Source: Bolinopsis microptera (Eukaryota; Ctenophora; Tentaculata; Lobata; Bolinopsidae). From it: 60,000 bases of DNA. Location: positions 7,297,096-7,357,095 of the forward strand of contig NC_087080.1 of NCBI RefSeq assembly GCF_026151205.1, in the 5' to 3' direction. Within the stretch, counting starts at the first letter, position 1. Each line of letters opens with the position of its first letter. A program made the position numbers and the translations under genes. This document shows positions 1 through 13,400 of the stretch, piece by piece. The notes beneath the pieces were generated by a model. The model saw only the letters and a list, made by a program, of their open reading frames with translations. It was not told the DNA's origin and did no database searches.

Positions 1-2386
1 GTTCCTGGGGTGGGAATTATGGGTTAATTAGTGGAGCTCTGGTATCTGCTCCTGGGGTGGGAATTATGGGTTAATAAGTGGAGCTCTGGTATCTGCTCCT
101 GGGGTGGGAATTATGGGTTAAAATAAGTGGAGCTCTGGTATCTGCTCCTGGGGTGGGAATTATGGGTTAAAATAAGTGGAGCTCTGGTATCTGTTCCTGG
201 GGTGGGAATTATGGGTTAAAATAAGTGGAGCTCTGGTATCCGCTCCTGGGGTGGGAATTATGGGTTAAAATAAGTGGAGCTCTGGTATCCGTTCCTGGGG
301 TGGGAATTATGGGTTAATAAGTGGAGCTCTGGTATCTGCTCCTGGGGTGGGAATTATGGGTTAATAAGTGGAGCTCTGGTATCTGCTCCTGGGGTGGGAA
401 TTATGGGTTAATAAGTGGAGCTCTGGTTTCTGTTCCTGGGGTGGGAATTATGGGTTAATAAGTAGAGCTCTGGTATCTGCTCCTGGGGTGGGAATTATGG
501 GTTAATAAGTGTAGCTCTGGTATCTGCTCCTGGGGTGGGAATTATGGGTTAATAAGTGGAGCTCTGGTATCTGCTCCTGGGGTGGGAATTATGGGTTAAT
601 AAGTGGAGCTCTGGTATCTGCTCCTGGGGTGGGAATTATGGGTTAATAAGTGTAGCTCTGGTATCTGCTCCTGGGGTGGGAATTATGGGTTAATAAGTGG
701 AGCTCTGGTATCTGCTCCTGGGGTGGGAATTATGGGTTAATAAGTGGAGCTCTGGTATCTGCTCCTGGGGTGGGAATTATGGGTTAATAAGTGTAGCTCT
801 GGTATCTGTTCCTGGGGTGGGAATTATGGGTTAATAAGTGTAGCTCTGGTATCTGTTCCTGGGGTGGGAATTATGGGTTAAAATAAGTGGAGCTCTGGTA
901 TCTGTTCCTGGGGTGGGAATTATGGGTTAATAAGTGGAGCTCTGGTATCTGCTCCTGGGGTGGGAATTATGGGTTAATAAGTGGAGCTCTGGTATCTGCT
1001 CCTGGGGTAGGAATTATGGGTTAATAAGTGGAGCTCTGGTATCTGCTCCTGGGGTGGGAATTATGGGTTAATAAGTGTAGCTCTGGTATCTGCTCCTGGG
1101 GTGGGAATTATGGGTTAAAATAAGTGGAGCTCTGGTATCTGTTCCTGGGGTGGGAATTATGGGTTAATAAGTGGAGCTCTGGTATCTGCTCCTGGGGTGG
1201 GAATTATGGGTTAATAAGTGGAGCTCTGGTATCTGCTCCTGGGGTGGGAATTATGGGTTAAAATAAGTGGAGCTCTGGTATCTGTTCCTGGGGTGGGAAT
1301 TATGGGTTAATTAGTGGAGCTCTGGTATCTGCTCCTGGGGTGGGAATTATGGGTTAATAAGTGGAGCTCTGGTATCTGCTCCTGGGGTGGGAATTATGGG
1401 TTAAAATAAGTGGAGCTCTGGTATCTGCTCCTGGGGTGGGAATTATGGGTTAAAATAAGTGGAGCTCTGGTATCTGTTCCTGGGGTGGGAATTATGGGTT
1501 AAAATAAGTGGAGCTCTGGTATCCGCTCCTGGGGTGGGAATTATGGGTTAAAATAAGTGGAGCTCTGGTATCCGTTCCTGGGGTGGGAATTATGGGTTAA
1601 TAAGTGGAGCTCTGGTATCTGCTCCTGGGGTGGGAATTATGGGTTAATAAGTGGAGCTCTGGTATCTGCTCCTGGGGTGGGAATTATGGGTTAATAAGTG
1701 GAGCTCTGGTATCTGTTCCTGGGGTGCAGGTGGGAATTATGGGTTAATAAGTAGAGCTCTGGTATCTGCTCCTGGGGTGGGAATTATGGGTTAATAAGTG
1801 TAGCTCTGGTATCTGCTCCTGGGGTGGGAATTATGGGTTAATAAGTGGAGCTCTGGTATCTGCTCCTGGGGTGGGAATTATGGGTTAATAAGTGGAGCTC
1901 TGGTATCTGCTCCTGGGGTGGGAATTATGGGTTAATAAGTGTAGCTCTGGTATCTGCTCCTGGGGTGTGAATTATGGGTTAATAAGTGTAGCTCTGGTAT
2001 CTGCTCCTGGGGTTGGAATTATGGGTTAATAAGTGGAGCTCTGGTATCTGCTCCTGGGGTGGGAATTATGGGTTAATAAGTGGAGCTCTGGTATCTGTTC
2101 CTGGGGTGGGAATTATGGGTTAATAAGTGTAGCTCTGGTATCTGCTCCTGGGGTGGGAATTATGGGTTAATAAGTGGAGCTCTGGTATCTGCTCCTGGGG
2201 TGGGAATTATGGGTTAATAAGTGGAGCTCTGGTATCTGCTCCTGGGGTGGGAATTATGGGTTAATAAGTGGAGCTCTGGTATCTGCTCCTGGGGTGGGAA
2301 TTATGGGTTAATAAGTGTAGCTCTGGTATCTGCTCCTGGGGTGGGAATTATGGGTTAAAATAAGTGGAGCTCTGGTATCTGTTCCT
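1..2386. repeat. 47-bp tandem array (satellite/minisatellite), about 50 copies
   Basis: Near-identical units of about 47 bp run from the first base to about 2386. Each contains GGTGGGAATTATGGG, an AGTGGAGCTCT segment and a CTCCTGGGG segment. Variants are small: TTAATAAG versus TTAAAATAAG (+2 bp), GCTCC versus GTTCC, and GTGGAG versus GTGTAG. Several variants recur in the same order (for example blocks near 100-300 and 1380-1580), which suggests higher-order duplication of multi-unit blocks. The array is cut by the window edge. It probably lies in an intron of the EVI5-like gene, because that gene's TBC domain is unfinished at 4414 (inference). Confidence 0.97.
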
Positions 2387-4413
2387 GGGGGTTAATAATT
2401 GATTCGCACGAAAACGCGGTGCAATTGAGTTGTTTAAACACACAAGTTTACTACCCTATTTTTCTAGGTTCATATCACCCTTATTTTCGGAATATTCAGT
2501 CTGACAAGGTAGCCTCCCCAGTATGTGAAGCAATCAGTGGATCAGAGATACCAAGACAACCTCAGCTGTTGTGTATGTGTGTGTGGATCAAGGCAATGGT
2601 TAGCGCTAGGCTACCATGTGATATTTTTGAGCAGCAAGAAGAAGCTAGCTCCACATTGCGTACTAATCTATTCTGTGTACAGAGGTCACTAATGTTCCGT
2701 CACAGACACAAATTAAAGGAAGTCCAGGTATCCCATACCAAGGAAATATTAGTGAGGTTATACATGTGAAAATAGTAGCGATTATAAAATCCAGGAGCTT
2801 TGGAAGATAGTGGAGTATACAATTATAATAGTAGTGATTATAATCCAGGAGCTTTGGGGCGTAACAATCTGAGCGGACCTATTATAATAATAGCACTACA
2901 TTGTACTACAAGGGTGTGGGAAGGGAGGGTAGATACTACTAGAAGATGATCTACTGTATACTTGTTAAATTGGTGGTTCAGGGAACATTCTCCATTAATA
3001 TTCATAAATAAGTAAGAAAGTAAGTGGTCACCATACAATAGTTTATGCTAATAGTAAACAGCATAAATTGTACCTAAGTAGTAAGTATTGAGTTGCACAA
3101 TTGTAGAGTAGCGAAACAGCTGCTTGCAATGGAGAGTAAGAGATAAGATAACATTATACATTCAACTAAGTTAAAACTTGGTATAATATAATTTAGTGTA
3201 TATTAGCACTATAGTGTTACATAGTGTCACTATTATAGTGTCACATATCAGTTGAGATCCTTGTTGAAAACATCGTTCAACAATTCATCTAAGAAGTGGT
3301 ACTTACGCTATCTTCGTATTTGCACAGGATTTGGAAAAGCTTGTGTAATTTAATTTCTACACGATAGCAATGTCCAAAGTACTGTAGCAATATATGAACC
3401 GATGAACGGTCCACTTATAGAAAAAGTGCATAAAATAACACTTCACTTATTTTTCTTAAAACGGACAGTAACACTTGGCAACAACAAACACGCGGACTAA
3501 AAATTCTCAGATTTTTATGAAAAGCATTCTCCACACACACACACACACACACACACACTCTAGACTATCTATTAAACTGTAGTGTTGAGAGTAAATAATT
3601 AGCACGTTTAAACCAGTGTGTAGTACACACACTTTACTGACACTACACACTTTACACACACTACACACACTTTACTAACACTACACACTTTACTAACACT
3701 ACAGTTACACACACTTTACACACACTATCCTAACACTCTTTCTCTCCGACCAGGAAACTCTAATTAAACATACTTTTATTTGACGCTAGTTAAACAGCAA
3801 GCAAGTATCCTCCACTATTTGCCATTACTCTAGTGTTATCAAATATTTCAGCTAATTTTTCACAGCACAGACAAGACACATGATTCTTTAAAAAAAATTC
3901 GAGGCTTATGACAAATTTAAACACATTTATAATGACAAATTTTGGCAATAATTTTGAGCGGTTTCAAAAGGGAGTTTCGGGGGCCAGCGATCGGTTTTAA
4001 TGGTTTCCAGAGAAAGTCCTTGACCCAAAAAATAAATTGGGGTCTTTCAGCACATTTGTCAGAAAACGGCATATTTGCAGTGCTTATCAACAACACACAG
4101 TGTCTACTCAATATAATATAAATGTGCGTGTTGTGTGTACTCGTGTTTTACTAGTGTACATTTCCAGCGTCAGTCAACACCTTGTGTATAAACACTACAG
4201 TGTTAGGTTCAGTATATACAGGCATCTCTTAAGGTGTGTGTACTGATGTGTATCAGACTGGACAGTATTTACCTGTGCTGTTCGGTAGTTTGTAATTATA
4301 GAAGAAAAACATATACAAGAGTTATCAGTTCATTATAAAATAATCTCAGATTTATATTCTTATATCTTTATAAATAGGAAAATATTTATAAAATAGAGAA
4401 AGTGTATAAAAAC
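2387..4413. other. Non-coding stretch, probable EVI5-like intron
   Basis: No convincing exon was found on either strand. It contains a CA microsatellite at 3532-3559 and degenerate ACACTTTACTAACACTAC-type repeats at about 3600-3740. The next expected TBC exon of the EVI5-like gene is not recognisable here, so it probably lies left of the window. Confidence 0.5.
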
Positions 4414-7400
4414 CTGTATAAGCTCGCTGAGTATGTACAGATTAACACTAAGTTCCTTCATGCTAGGTTTAAAGAATTCTCTCATTCTGTAGCTCTCCAT
4501 CAACTCTACCAGCACACAGAACGCCTCCTCCTCCGGCATCTGAAACATTTCATATGTTATATGTGCGTAAAATTAAACTGGTATTTGAGAGATCGTCAAT
4601 ATTACACAAGTTTCAACTAATATAACGTGAAAACTTTTTAAAGAGTTCAGGGGCTGATCTTATCTTCCATTCCGATCTTATCTATTATTCCTGCATAACA
4701 TACCTGACATACCTAATGTAACAATAGTTTGGTAACCGTGATGAGCATTGGGTACCTCATGCAATACAGTATTACTAACACCCTAACCAGAAATTTGCAC
4801 TTGTAAAACAAACATCTCACATAAAGATGTTATTATACGTCTTCACATTGAATGGCATTTAAACGAGTTTAACAGTGTGTCAGCTTGTAAGTTGCACAAC
4901 TAAAACACAGTTGATATAAAGTTCTATATAAGGCAAACTATTCCGAAGCACCTTTATTGCAGGTTTAAATACCTCATAAAGCCCTTGTCTCTCTATATTC
5001 CAGCTGTAATATGGTTAGAATCATTTAGTGAATAGTTTGCATTCCTTCTGCCCAACCCCTTACCCCAGTGCGTCGAAATCATTCAGATGCAATCATTACA
5101 GAACCACCAATATTAGCACTACCACGCAACCATTAAACAGCAAGGCCACCTCCACAGTGTAGCATTCTAAATTACTGTAAGATTTCGACATTTCAGGCGC
5201 ATATTTGGGGATCTTGATTTGATTATGACAAATTTAATCAGTAATCATGGCCTGGTTTTAATCAGGTGCTGAAACTGAGCGTGACGCCGTGACAGCTCAG
5301 TCCTACGAATAAGGTGGTAAAATAAGTGGACTGGTTCACTTGCAGACAAATCAGAAGGGAGAATTTAAGTGGGTGTACCGTGTATGGTTCAGATAGATTT
5401 TTTGGACGGTGAATTGGAGTGGGTGAATGGTCGAAAGATCTGTACATGCTAGAATATAACATCACATTGTCTTGTGACTGTTCAATATTCATTATTAGGA
5501 AGGGCTGACCAGCAGCCCAGGAAAAATTGCTAGAGCTCTCTAATGAAAGATCGCAATAGCGGGATATTGGGATTAGTTTTCAACTAGCAATAACCACGTC
5601 TCGGTTGGACCTCATTGACTATGGTAATGCCACTGCGCAAAGCTAAGGTTAGAGGAGAAAACTTCTAATATAAATGTACATTTTATGATATTTCCTTGTG
5701 TTTCAAATTGAAGGATCCAAAATCTTTACATGATACCAAAAGTGTTGCCTTTTTGCCCTGAGAAACACGTTGTTTTACAATTAAGTTACTGAAAATTGCT
5801 TCCGACTTAATTACTTAAATTAACCGCTTACGCGAGGAAACACACAATATTGCGTAGATCCTTACTTTTACATGTGGCAGACTTTCCGCTGATGCGGTAT
5901 TTTAAGGGTGTGGTATAAAGGTATTTGTAGAATGTGACATGTGTCATGCACGATGTTAGATATCTGATAAAATTAATAACCAACACTTTAAAATACATTA
6001 TCGTCAGTTTTAAGTAGGTTTCTTAGCATAAGAAGTATTTATAAAGGAGTAGTAGCTGAATATCATCACTAATATCACAAGTGCATGTAACCCAACACTC
6101 TATCACAAAACTCACATACACGTACAGCACTCAACATTTCACTGTATTCAACCTTCCAACACCACGTGGGAGCAGCACGTGCCAGCAAAAATACAGTACA
6201 TGTATTCTGTGATTGGTAGCTGCGGCTAATACTGCAAACTGATTAGCTGTGAAAAGTCACGTGGAGGACTGTAGTGACGACTAACATTATAGAGGCTGTT
6301 TCCTTAGATTACAGTAAAGACTTGATGAGGCGGCTCTAGTGTCTAGTTAGAGACCCTAACAATAACTAATATAGGTTCTAAGAGGTTATGTTATAATAAG
6401 ATGTAATATAACTGATCCAGGATTGGAGAGGAGGACTGAGGAGGAGGAGGACTGAAGAGGAGGAAGACTGAAGAGGAGGAAGACTGAGGAGGAGGAGGAC
6501 TGAGTAGAAGGAGAACTGAGGAGGAGGAGGACTGAGGAGGAGGAGGACTGAGGAGGATTAGGACTGAAGAGGAGGAGGACTGAGGAGAAGGAGGACTAAT
6601 TAACCGATTAAAAGATATAAGTAGTTACACGTACCTGTAGTAGCAGTATTCCAACAATGAAAGGTGAACCCTGGCAATACCCAACCTCTCTGTCATGCAA
6701 CGAATACGCCTGAAACAACATTTATATATTATACAATCATTATTATGATAATATATTATGTAAGTACAAATTTTGAAGCTTATTGTCGTATTTAATTTGT
6801 TTCATTTGAAGGCCTCATCATTAACCGTCTTTATAAAGTAAAGGGCTCCTTTATAAAATATAACGGAGTGTAGTTCGTGCACGTAAATTATTGAAGGTTT
6901 AACCAATATTTGGAGGTAATTTTAACAACACAAATATCACCGGTAGTCTTTGATCATCTGATTGTGTATCTATCCAGTATCTAAAACAACACGAGCCCGT
7001 GTATACACACGTTTAGTACGTGTTTATACGTTATAGGACCAAACACTAACTCACTAAGATATTGAGTTGCAATGTGCTATAAATTAACAGTGGGGGAGGG
7101 GGGGGGGGGGGGGTTTGGAAAGCTGTGGCTTCTGTTAAAATAAGGTGAAAGCTGTGTCTAATCAGCACATACCTTGATGACGTTAAAAAGAGCTTCTTGT
7201 CCCTGTTCTTTAAAGAACTTGTGTTCTGGGTATGTTCTGCAGATATCTCTTCTTATCAGCTTCTCACATGGGGACGTTTGCTGAAACAGTTTTAGGTTAT
7301 ATTATAGGTTAAAGGTTATAGTAATTAAATTTACTTTACTTTGAAGAACATTTGTATTGTTCCTGATTAGACTCGATGATGACGATGTTATAATAAAGTT

Positions 7401-10400
7401 ACGACATTCGACGTCATTTCTAAATACTCAAATTTAAACAACTCAGATAATTTGTTAAACAGTTGAACTAAAACTTATGCGTAAAGCCACGGTACCTAGT
7501 TGTAAACCTAATTTGGGCATCGCAAAAACTGGAACAAAATTCAATCAAGATATCCAATCAGTCTGGTATATGTGAGGTAAATGTAGGTAATGGTATACTA
7601 TTGGGAGTGTACCATTTTAATGGGTTATAATATGGAGCTAATATTGCTTTTGTGTTGACAAAAGTTGTTTCATTAATTAATGGACCCAGACGTGCGGTTC
7701 ATGTAAAGTATACCTTTATAATTATATATATTACACCTTTATTACACCTTTATTACTTTGTTTTAATGGTATTTTCGTGGATTTAAAACTTTGTCCGGAG
7801 AGATTTTCTGAATATTTTCAGTAGAATCATGTAGAATTTCGTGTATTAGTGGTTGTAACAGGGCGCACTGTAGACAACTGACCTTTAACCTGCGATTTCT
7901 TAGAGTGTATTATATAATATTATATAATACACTCTGTATAATATCATATATAAAATGTGTATAAATATAGTATTATACATTATTTATTTGAGGTAAAATA
8001 ACAAATGGATAAATTTTGTCATTTTTTACTCAGGAGACGCCTTGCGACACAATCAATCTCTAACACCAAGAGGCCGGAAATCGGAATCACAGGGCAATTT
8101 AGAAATTCATGTTAATTAACTATATTGTAATTAGTTCAACTATCAAGTTGGTTAATTGCCAGATTTACAAGCGAACAAACAAACCTCAATAAGTTCAGGG
8201 TATCTGAGTCTGAGATGAGATTTGTTTGAGTCGTTTGCCAGGACCATCCAAATCAGGGCTCTCAGATCGTTTGGTACACCTCGGTACACTAACTTCTCTA
8301 CCTGAGACTTCTGCTTCTTCCTCGAGTTACTGTCCCATCTGGAGTGTTACAAATATTAAGGCTAAGTTAGAATTACAGGCAGAACAGTGTGCAGTTACAT
8401 GCTTTTTATCCTTTGATTTACAGTTTTTATGATTGATTAGTTCTGGCTGTCATAAAATTAAGCGGTTTTAATGTCATGGAATAAGGCGCTGATTATTGAG
8501 TATTGAGTATTCAATGTTCAGTAATAATTTTTAAACTGAGGTATTATATGAGGAAAATGTTATGCTTTAGCAAATTAAGTATGATCAGAATAGTGTGATT
8601 TAGCATTTAAATGTAATTTAGGGCATAACGTAGCTGGACACAGTAGTATTTCCAAACGGAATGTCACGTTTGTTGCCCCCTTCCTAATGGTTCTCTAGAC
8701 CACGTGTTCCCTGCCAATCTCTAAGTAAGTAACTATAAAAATGCAGCTTGTAAATTTTTAAATCTATTACACACCAGCTCCAGTTAATTCACCGCAGGAA
8801 GCATGCTTAGTGAACCGCAGCAAATCCTGCAAAACTGCAAAGTAGCTGGAAACTGCTTTTAACGTGGACGGCTAAATCAGAAGCACCATTTGGGTGTGGA
8901 ATCGCATAATATACCGCATAATATCGCATAATATTCTATGAATTTTCTGAATTGATATGACTTCACAATAAAAATCAGAAAAGATGTGGGTCCGCGAAAT
9001 GTTTTGCACAACCAAATGATGCCTCTGTGCTGATTTAAAAGCTTTGCAAAGCCGTTATCTTACGGGTAACCAGTGTTTTTGTACGAATCTCTGTCTGGGG
9101 ACAAACTGAAAGATAGGTCTTCTGCTATACGATGTAGTTTTAAAAATGTAATAATTTGTTTAGGTATGTATCCAAGCTGTTTAGTGTTCAGATACATAGC
9201 ACTGCACTACTTGTCTAAATTTCATCGAAAGAGTTGGAAAATTAAACGCATGTAAACATGTCTCCTGTTTAACAGGAGGTAGTTAAAGGCGAACATTTCA
9301 TTTAATTATTTAAATTATGGACAAAACAGAATAGATTTAATTATCATTAACATATATATATATAACATGATATAATGATGATATATAAAGATGATGATGA
9401 TAACTAAATTAAGTTCAGCTCTCATAGGACATTAGACAATAATAAACTTGATATATAATACACTAATACTTTACTCAATAGATGATCAAGCATTACATTA
9501 AAATTGAATACTGAGTTTAAGGGAAAATCGGTAGTTTGAGAAATTTGTGCAGTTTATATATTACAAAGTATTATTTACTATTGGAAAGTTCATAATATTA
9601 ACCACGGCCCGGGACACACGCTGTTGAGGAAACTGACAAATATAAACAAACTATTTCCTTACTCCGTTAGTTTAATGTGCTAAATATTTAACACTGGTGT
9701 ACACTGTACATAAGCACGTACAGTGTCGTACACAACTTCCTTGTGTTACTGCACCTGAACAACCACCGCCCCGCCCCCCCCCCCCCCCCCCCCCCCTTAG
9801 CGCACATGCTGGCACACAAGCCGTACTCATGGTAACCAGGTAACCATGGTAACAAGCCGTAATCCCGTTACAAGATCACTCTTTCCCACGATGTCTTGTG
9901 TACACTTTGACAGAGTAGATCGTGGTTGGGGTGTCTGACTTTAAATGGAGAGGATTTTATTTGTATTGTTAATCGGTAAGTCAAACCAAAATGGGAGGCT
10001 GTTTCGACTTTTTAATTCTGCTTGTTATTAGGACTTAGGAGGTCTGCACCGTTCCGTCCAAGGAAGATCGGCAAACAGTTTGTCGGTTTGAAATTATGTT
10101 AGTCGCGAGCAGTCAGATATAATAAATAATAAAATACGATATTTCGAAATGCTGTTGAGTCACGAGAAGCAGCTGTCTGGATATGAACAGCTTACTGTTT
10201 ATGTCTATATAAGGTAATAATAATGCTTGGTATAACCAAACATAACACTGAGTAGACCACAGCTCTGCAAACTGGATTATCGTCAGCTCGAAAGTCAAAA
10301 ATCGGTACCTATCGTCACACAACAATCAGGTGATATTGTATTTATAAATCCAAGTATTCGGGAGGAGATCTCACATTCGATCGAACAGTTGTTAACCATG

Positions 10401-13400
10401 TTGTGCTTTTCAACTCTTCTCGCTATACTCGGACTACTCCTCGCTGCAGATTCATCTGTCGACGAGCCTGGACAAAGACTGGTAGAAAGACGCTACAGGG
10501 GATTAAAGTTCGGAGCAACAAACCAGGACTACGTTCTATTTAAGCCAAGAATGGAACCAGTCCAGGAATCTTACTCGGTGTGCGGGTGGGTAAAGAAGAT
10601 ACAGTCTAGTGATTCAAATTGGAGGTGCTGGTTTGCTTACGGAACATCTAGTGATGTCAATGAGATCATCTCAGCAGATATCAGATATTTCCTCACGTTG
10701 AGCACCTATGTACATATGAGTAGTAAAGTAACTGACCAGCTAGGAACATGGATACATGTCTGCCTTACGTGGAGTCTCACTACTAGAGCAGCTAGTGTGT
10801 ACTATGATGGGTTACTTATAGGATCAAGCACAACTCCCTCTGGTAGAAAGCTTGGTCTAGACGGGTATGTTGTACTGGGCAATGAATTTGATACATATGG
10901 GGGAGGATTTAATAATGCCAATGCTTTTGGTGGGGAACTGTTCAAGGTGAACATGTTTGACAAAGAACTGAGTGCAGCTAAAGTGAAAGAAATGGCGGAC
11001 GGAGGTCTCTGTTCAGGAGTAGAAGAGAAATATGGACGAAGTAGGTATCTGAAATGGGAAGACATGCTTCTTGAGGAGAAATCAGGAGATGTCACTGAGA
11101 TCGACGTTGGCTGCACCCCTGAACCAAAAGAGAAAGATGAAGTGGTAGAAACCAACAGTACAGAGGACTGTGAATGTGAGCAGGGGAACGGAACAACATT
11201 CAGCCGCTGGGACCTGCTACGAGGAGAGAAGTTCTTCAACAAGACGGTCTCCGTGGAGTTGGTTAAAGAAATGAAACAGGCCTGGGACGTTCTTGGTAAG
11301 CTGAAAACTGTTCGATGTATATTTTAGTTTTACTTCATTAAATAATTTGATTCATTGACACTGAAATATTGATATTCAAACTTATATTTGATAATTTGTA
11401 TCCCTCCCGATACATCATACAATGGAAACGTTTATGAACTTATAATCCGCAGGAGATTTTGAAGGTGCAACAGTGACGGAACGGTTTATATCTCACTTCA
11501 AGTTCTTTGACGACGAGAAAACTTGCAAATAATTGTACAGTTCAGTGCACTCGTATAAATATGGGTGTCGAGATACGGTGTATGTCGAGATACAGTGATG
11601 GAATACTATCAATGTTACCAGGACATTATCTGTAAAACTTGGAATATGAACAAATTATTTATTATTTCAAGTTCTTTATTAATGAATTTACTGTTAACTA
11701 GTAATTATTTTCTTAGCTTTTTTCCTTAAACGAAATTAAGGGATTAAGGTAACCAACGTTTTGTGATGTTTTTAAATAAAAATGAATATGATTATAATTC
11801 TAAATATTGTCAGCTTGTTTTATTAACACTGTAGTTTTAATTGTTTGATCGACTTTGTAGAGAGTTACGGCAGAAGTTAATTTAGTTTTAAATGTTCGAT
11901 GAACTTTTAAAATGTATGGATTTAACATGTAAAAAAGTTATACAATTCAAGAAGCCGAATAGGGGTAGTCTTTCAGATATTGTCCAGTTTCAATTATACA
12001 AAATCTTCAGAACTACAAAGTATATAAGTCTCCACCCTTAAAATAGCATCCTTATAAAAGTACAGTGGTCACTGTTATGTGGTCACTGTTATGTGGTCAC
12101 TGTTATGTGGTCACTGTTATGTGGTCACTGTTATGTGGTCACTGTTATGTGGTCACTGTTATGTGGTCACTGTTATGTGGTCACTGTTATGTGATCACTG
12201 TTATGTGGTCACTGTTATCTGTAATCTGGTCCCTCACTTTGCTGTGCACCCACTCGCCCACCCATGACCCACCCACCCAAGTTACCTCTTCATGATTTCC
12301 AGCCATGACACTGCTAGTTCCTCAGCCTCTGCCTCCTCATTCCTCAAGCTACCCTCACTATCCTCCCTGTTGAAGGTTCTGCACTTGGTGTCAGCCTCTA
12401 ACTGCCTGAAAACGTTTCAAAATGTTAACAAAATTAACATTTCAAAATTTCAACAAAGTACAAAATCGATATTTCAATATTTCAACATTTCAATATCATA
12501 TTTATAATACTACAACACTATCAACATTATTTTATACGAGCGTTTTAAGTACAGAGTATCAACACTATATTTATCTCACACTTATTTTACTTCGGAGTAT
12601 TCCAACAGCCACATTGTTACACAAGTGTAACTAGCCAATTACAGGAAGCCGAAGGATTTAATTAGGCCAGTGACGGTTAAGGTAGTGTGTACCATACTTT
12701 CTTCGCCCGAGACTTCGCTGCAATGGACAGCTCCTCATTTAACCCTCACACACGATTTCTCGAATATTCGGCTGAGTAGACCGGGGGGCTGCATAGACCA
12801 CTCAGGATCTTTAGCTGAATGTCGACGACACTCACCCACGACTAGGCAGGCAGTGGGTTTCGAACTCGCAATCTCACGATTACAAATCCGATGATTAACC
12901 AACTACGCTACCTGGCCGAATAAATTTGCAAATTAAATTCTTTTAAACTATCGATCGACTGTTTTCATCAGCATAAATTTAATAATTATTGTTTGATTTT
13001 GGGTCTTGAAACCTAAGCAGATTAGATGGCAGATTAAATATATATCTAAGCAGATACTTTGCATCTCTTTACAAAATTTACAGACTATTACACTAATTTT
13101 TCTTTCCCAACAATATCCAATCCATCAGGCCTTGTTTTGACACGTCATAGTTCTCAAACAGTAAGCAGGCCTTGTTTTGACACGTGACATCTATAAAAGT
13201 ATTAGAAATATCAAAAGTATTGTAACATGCGATTCAACTAAAAGTACAGTAAACACTCCGATTTACTGTGCCTCGGTTTACTCTTTTACTGACCATTTTC
13301 TATCCCCGAAATTGTGCTAATGTGGACATTGGACAATGAAAACCCCGACTTACCGCGACTATCTCTTTTCCCAAAACTCCGCGGTAAATCGGGGTTTTAC

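Noticed and set aside
1-2386. CRISPR array
   Set aside because: Contiguous identical units with no unique spacers; an ordinary tandem satellite.
2419-2769. Open frame of 116 codons after the left array
   Set aside because: No recognisable motif and composition typical of random frames; the apparent start is not ATG.
3302-3376. Minus-strand candidate exon with GTAAGT donor downstream of the EVI5-like TBC exons
   Set aside because: Its translation (YFGHCYRVEIKLHKLFQIL) does not resemble the expected TBC continuation.
9945-9974. Mini-exon [10 protein letters not shown] followed by GTAAGT
   Set aside because: Signal-peptide-like, but no in-phase acceptor links it to the pentraxin-like gene, which has its own signal peptide.
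12065-12295. Frames repeating [12 protein letters not shown]
   Set aside because: Translation of the 14-bp minisatellite.
12845-12920. Functional tRNA-Thr gene
   Set aside because: Pol III boxes are present but the stems are mismatched and a non-tRNA body is attached, so it is a SINE head.
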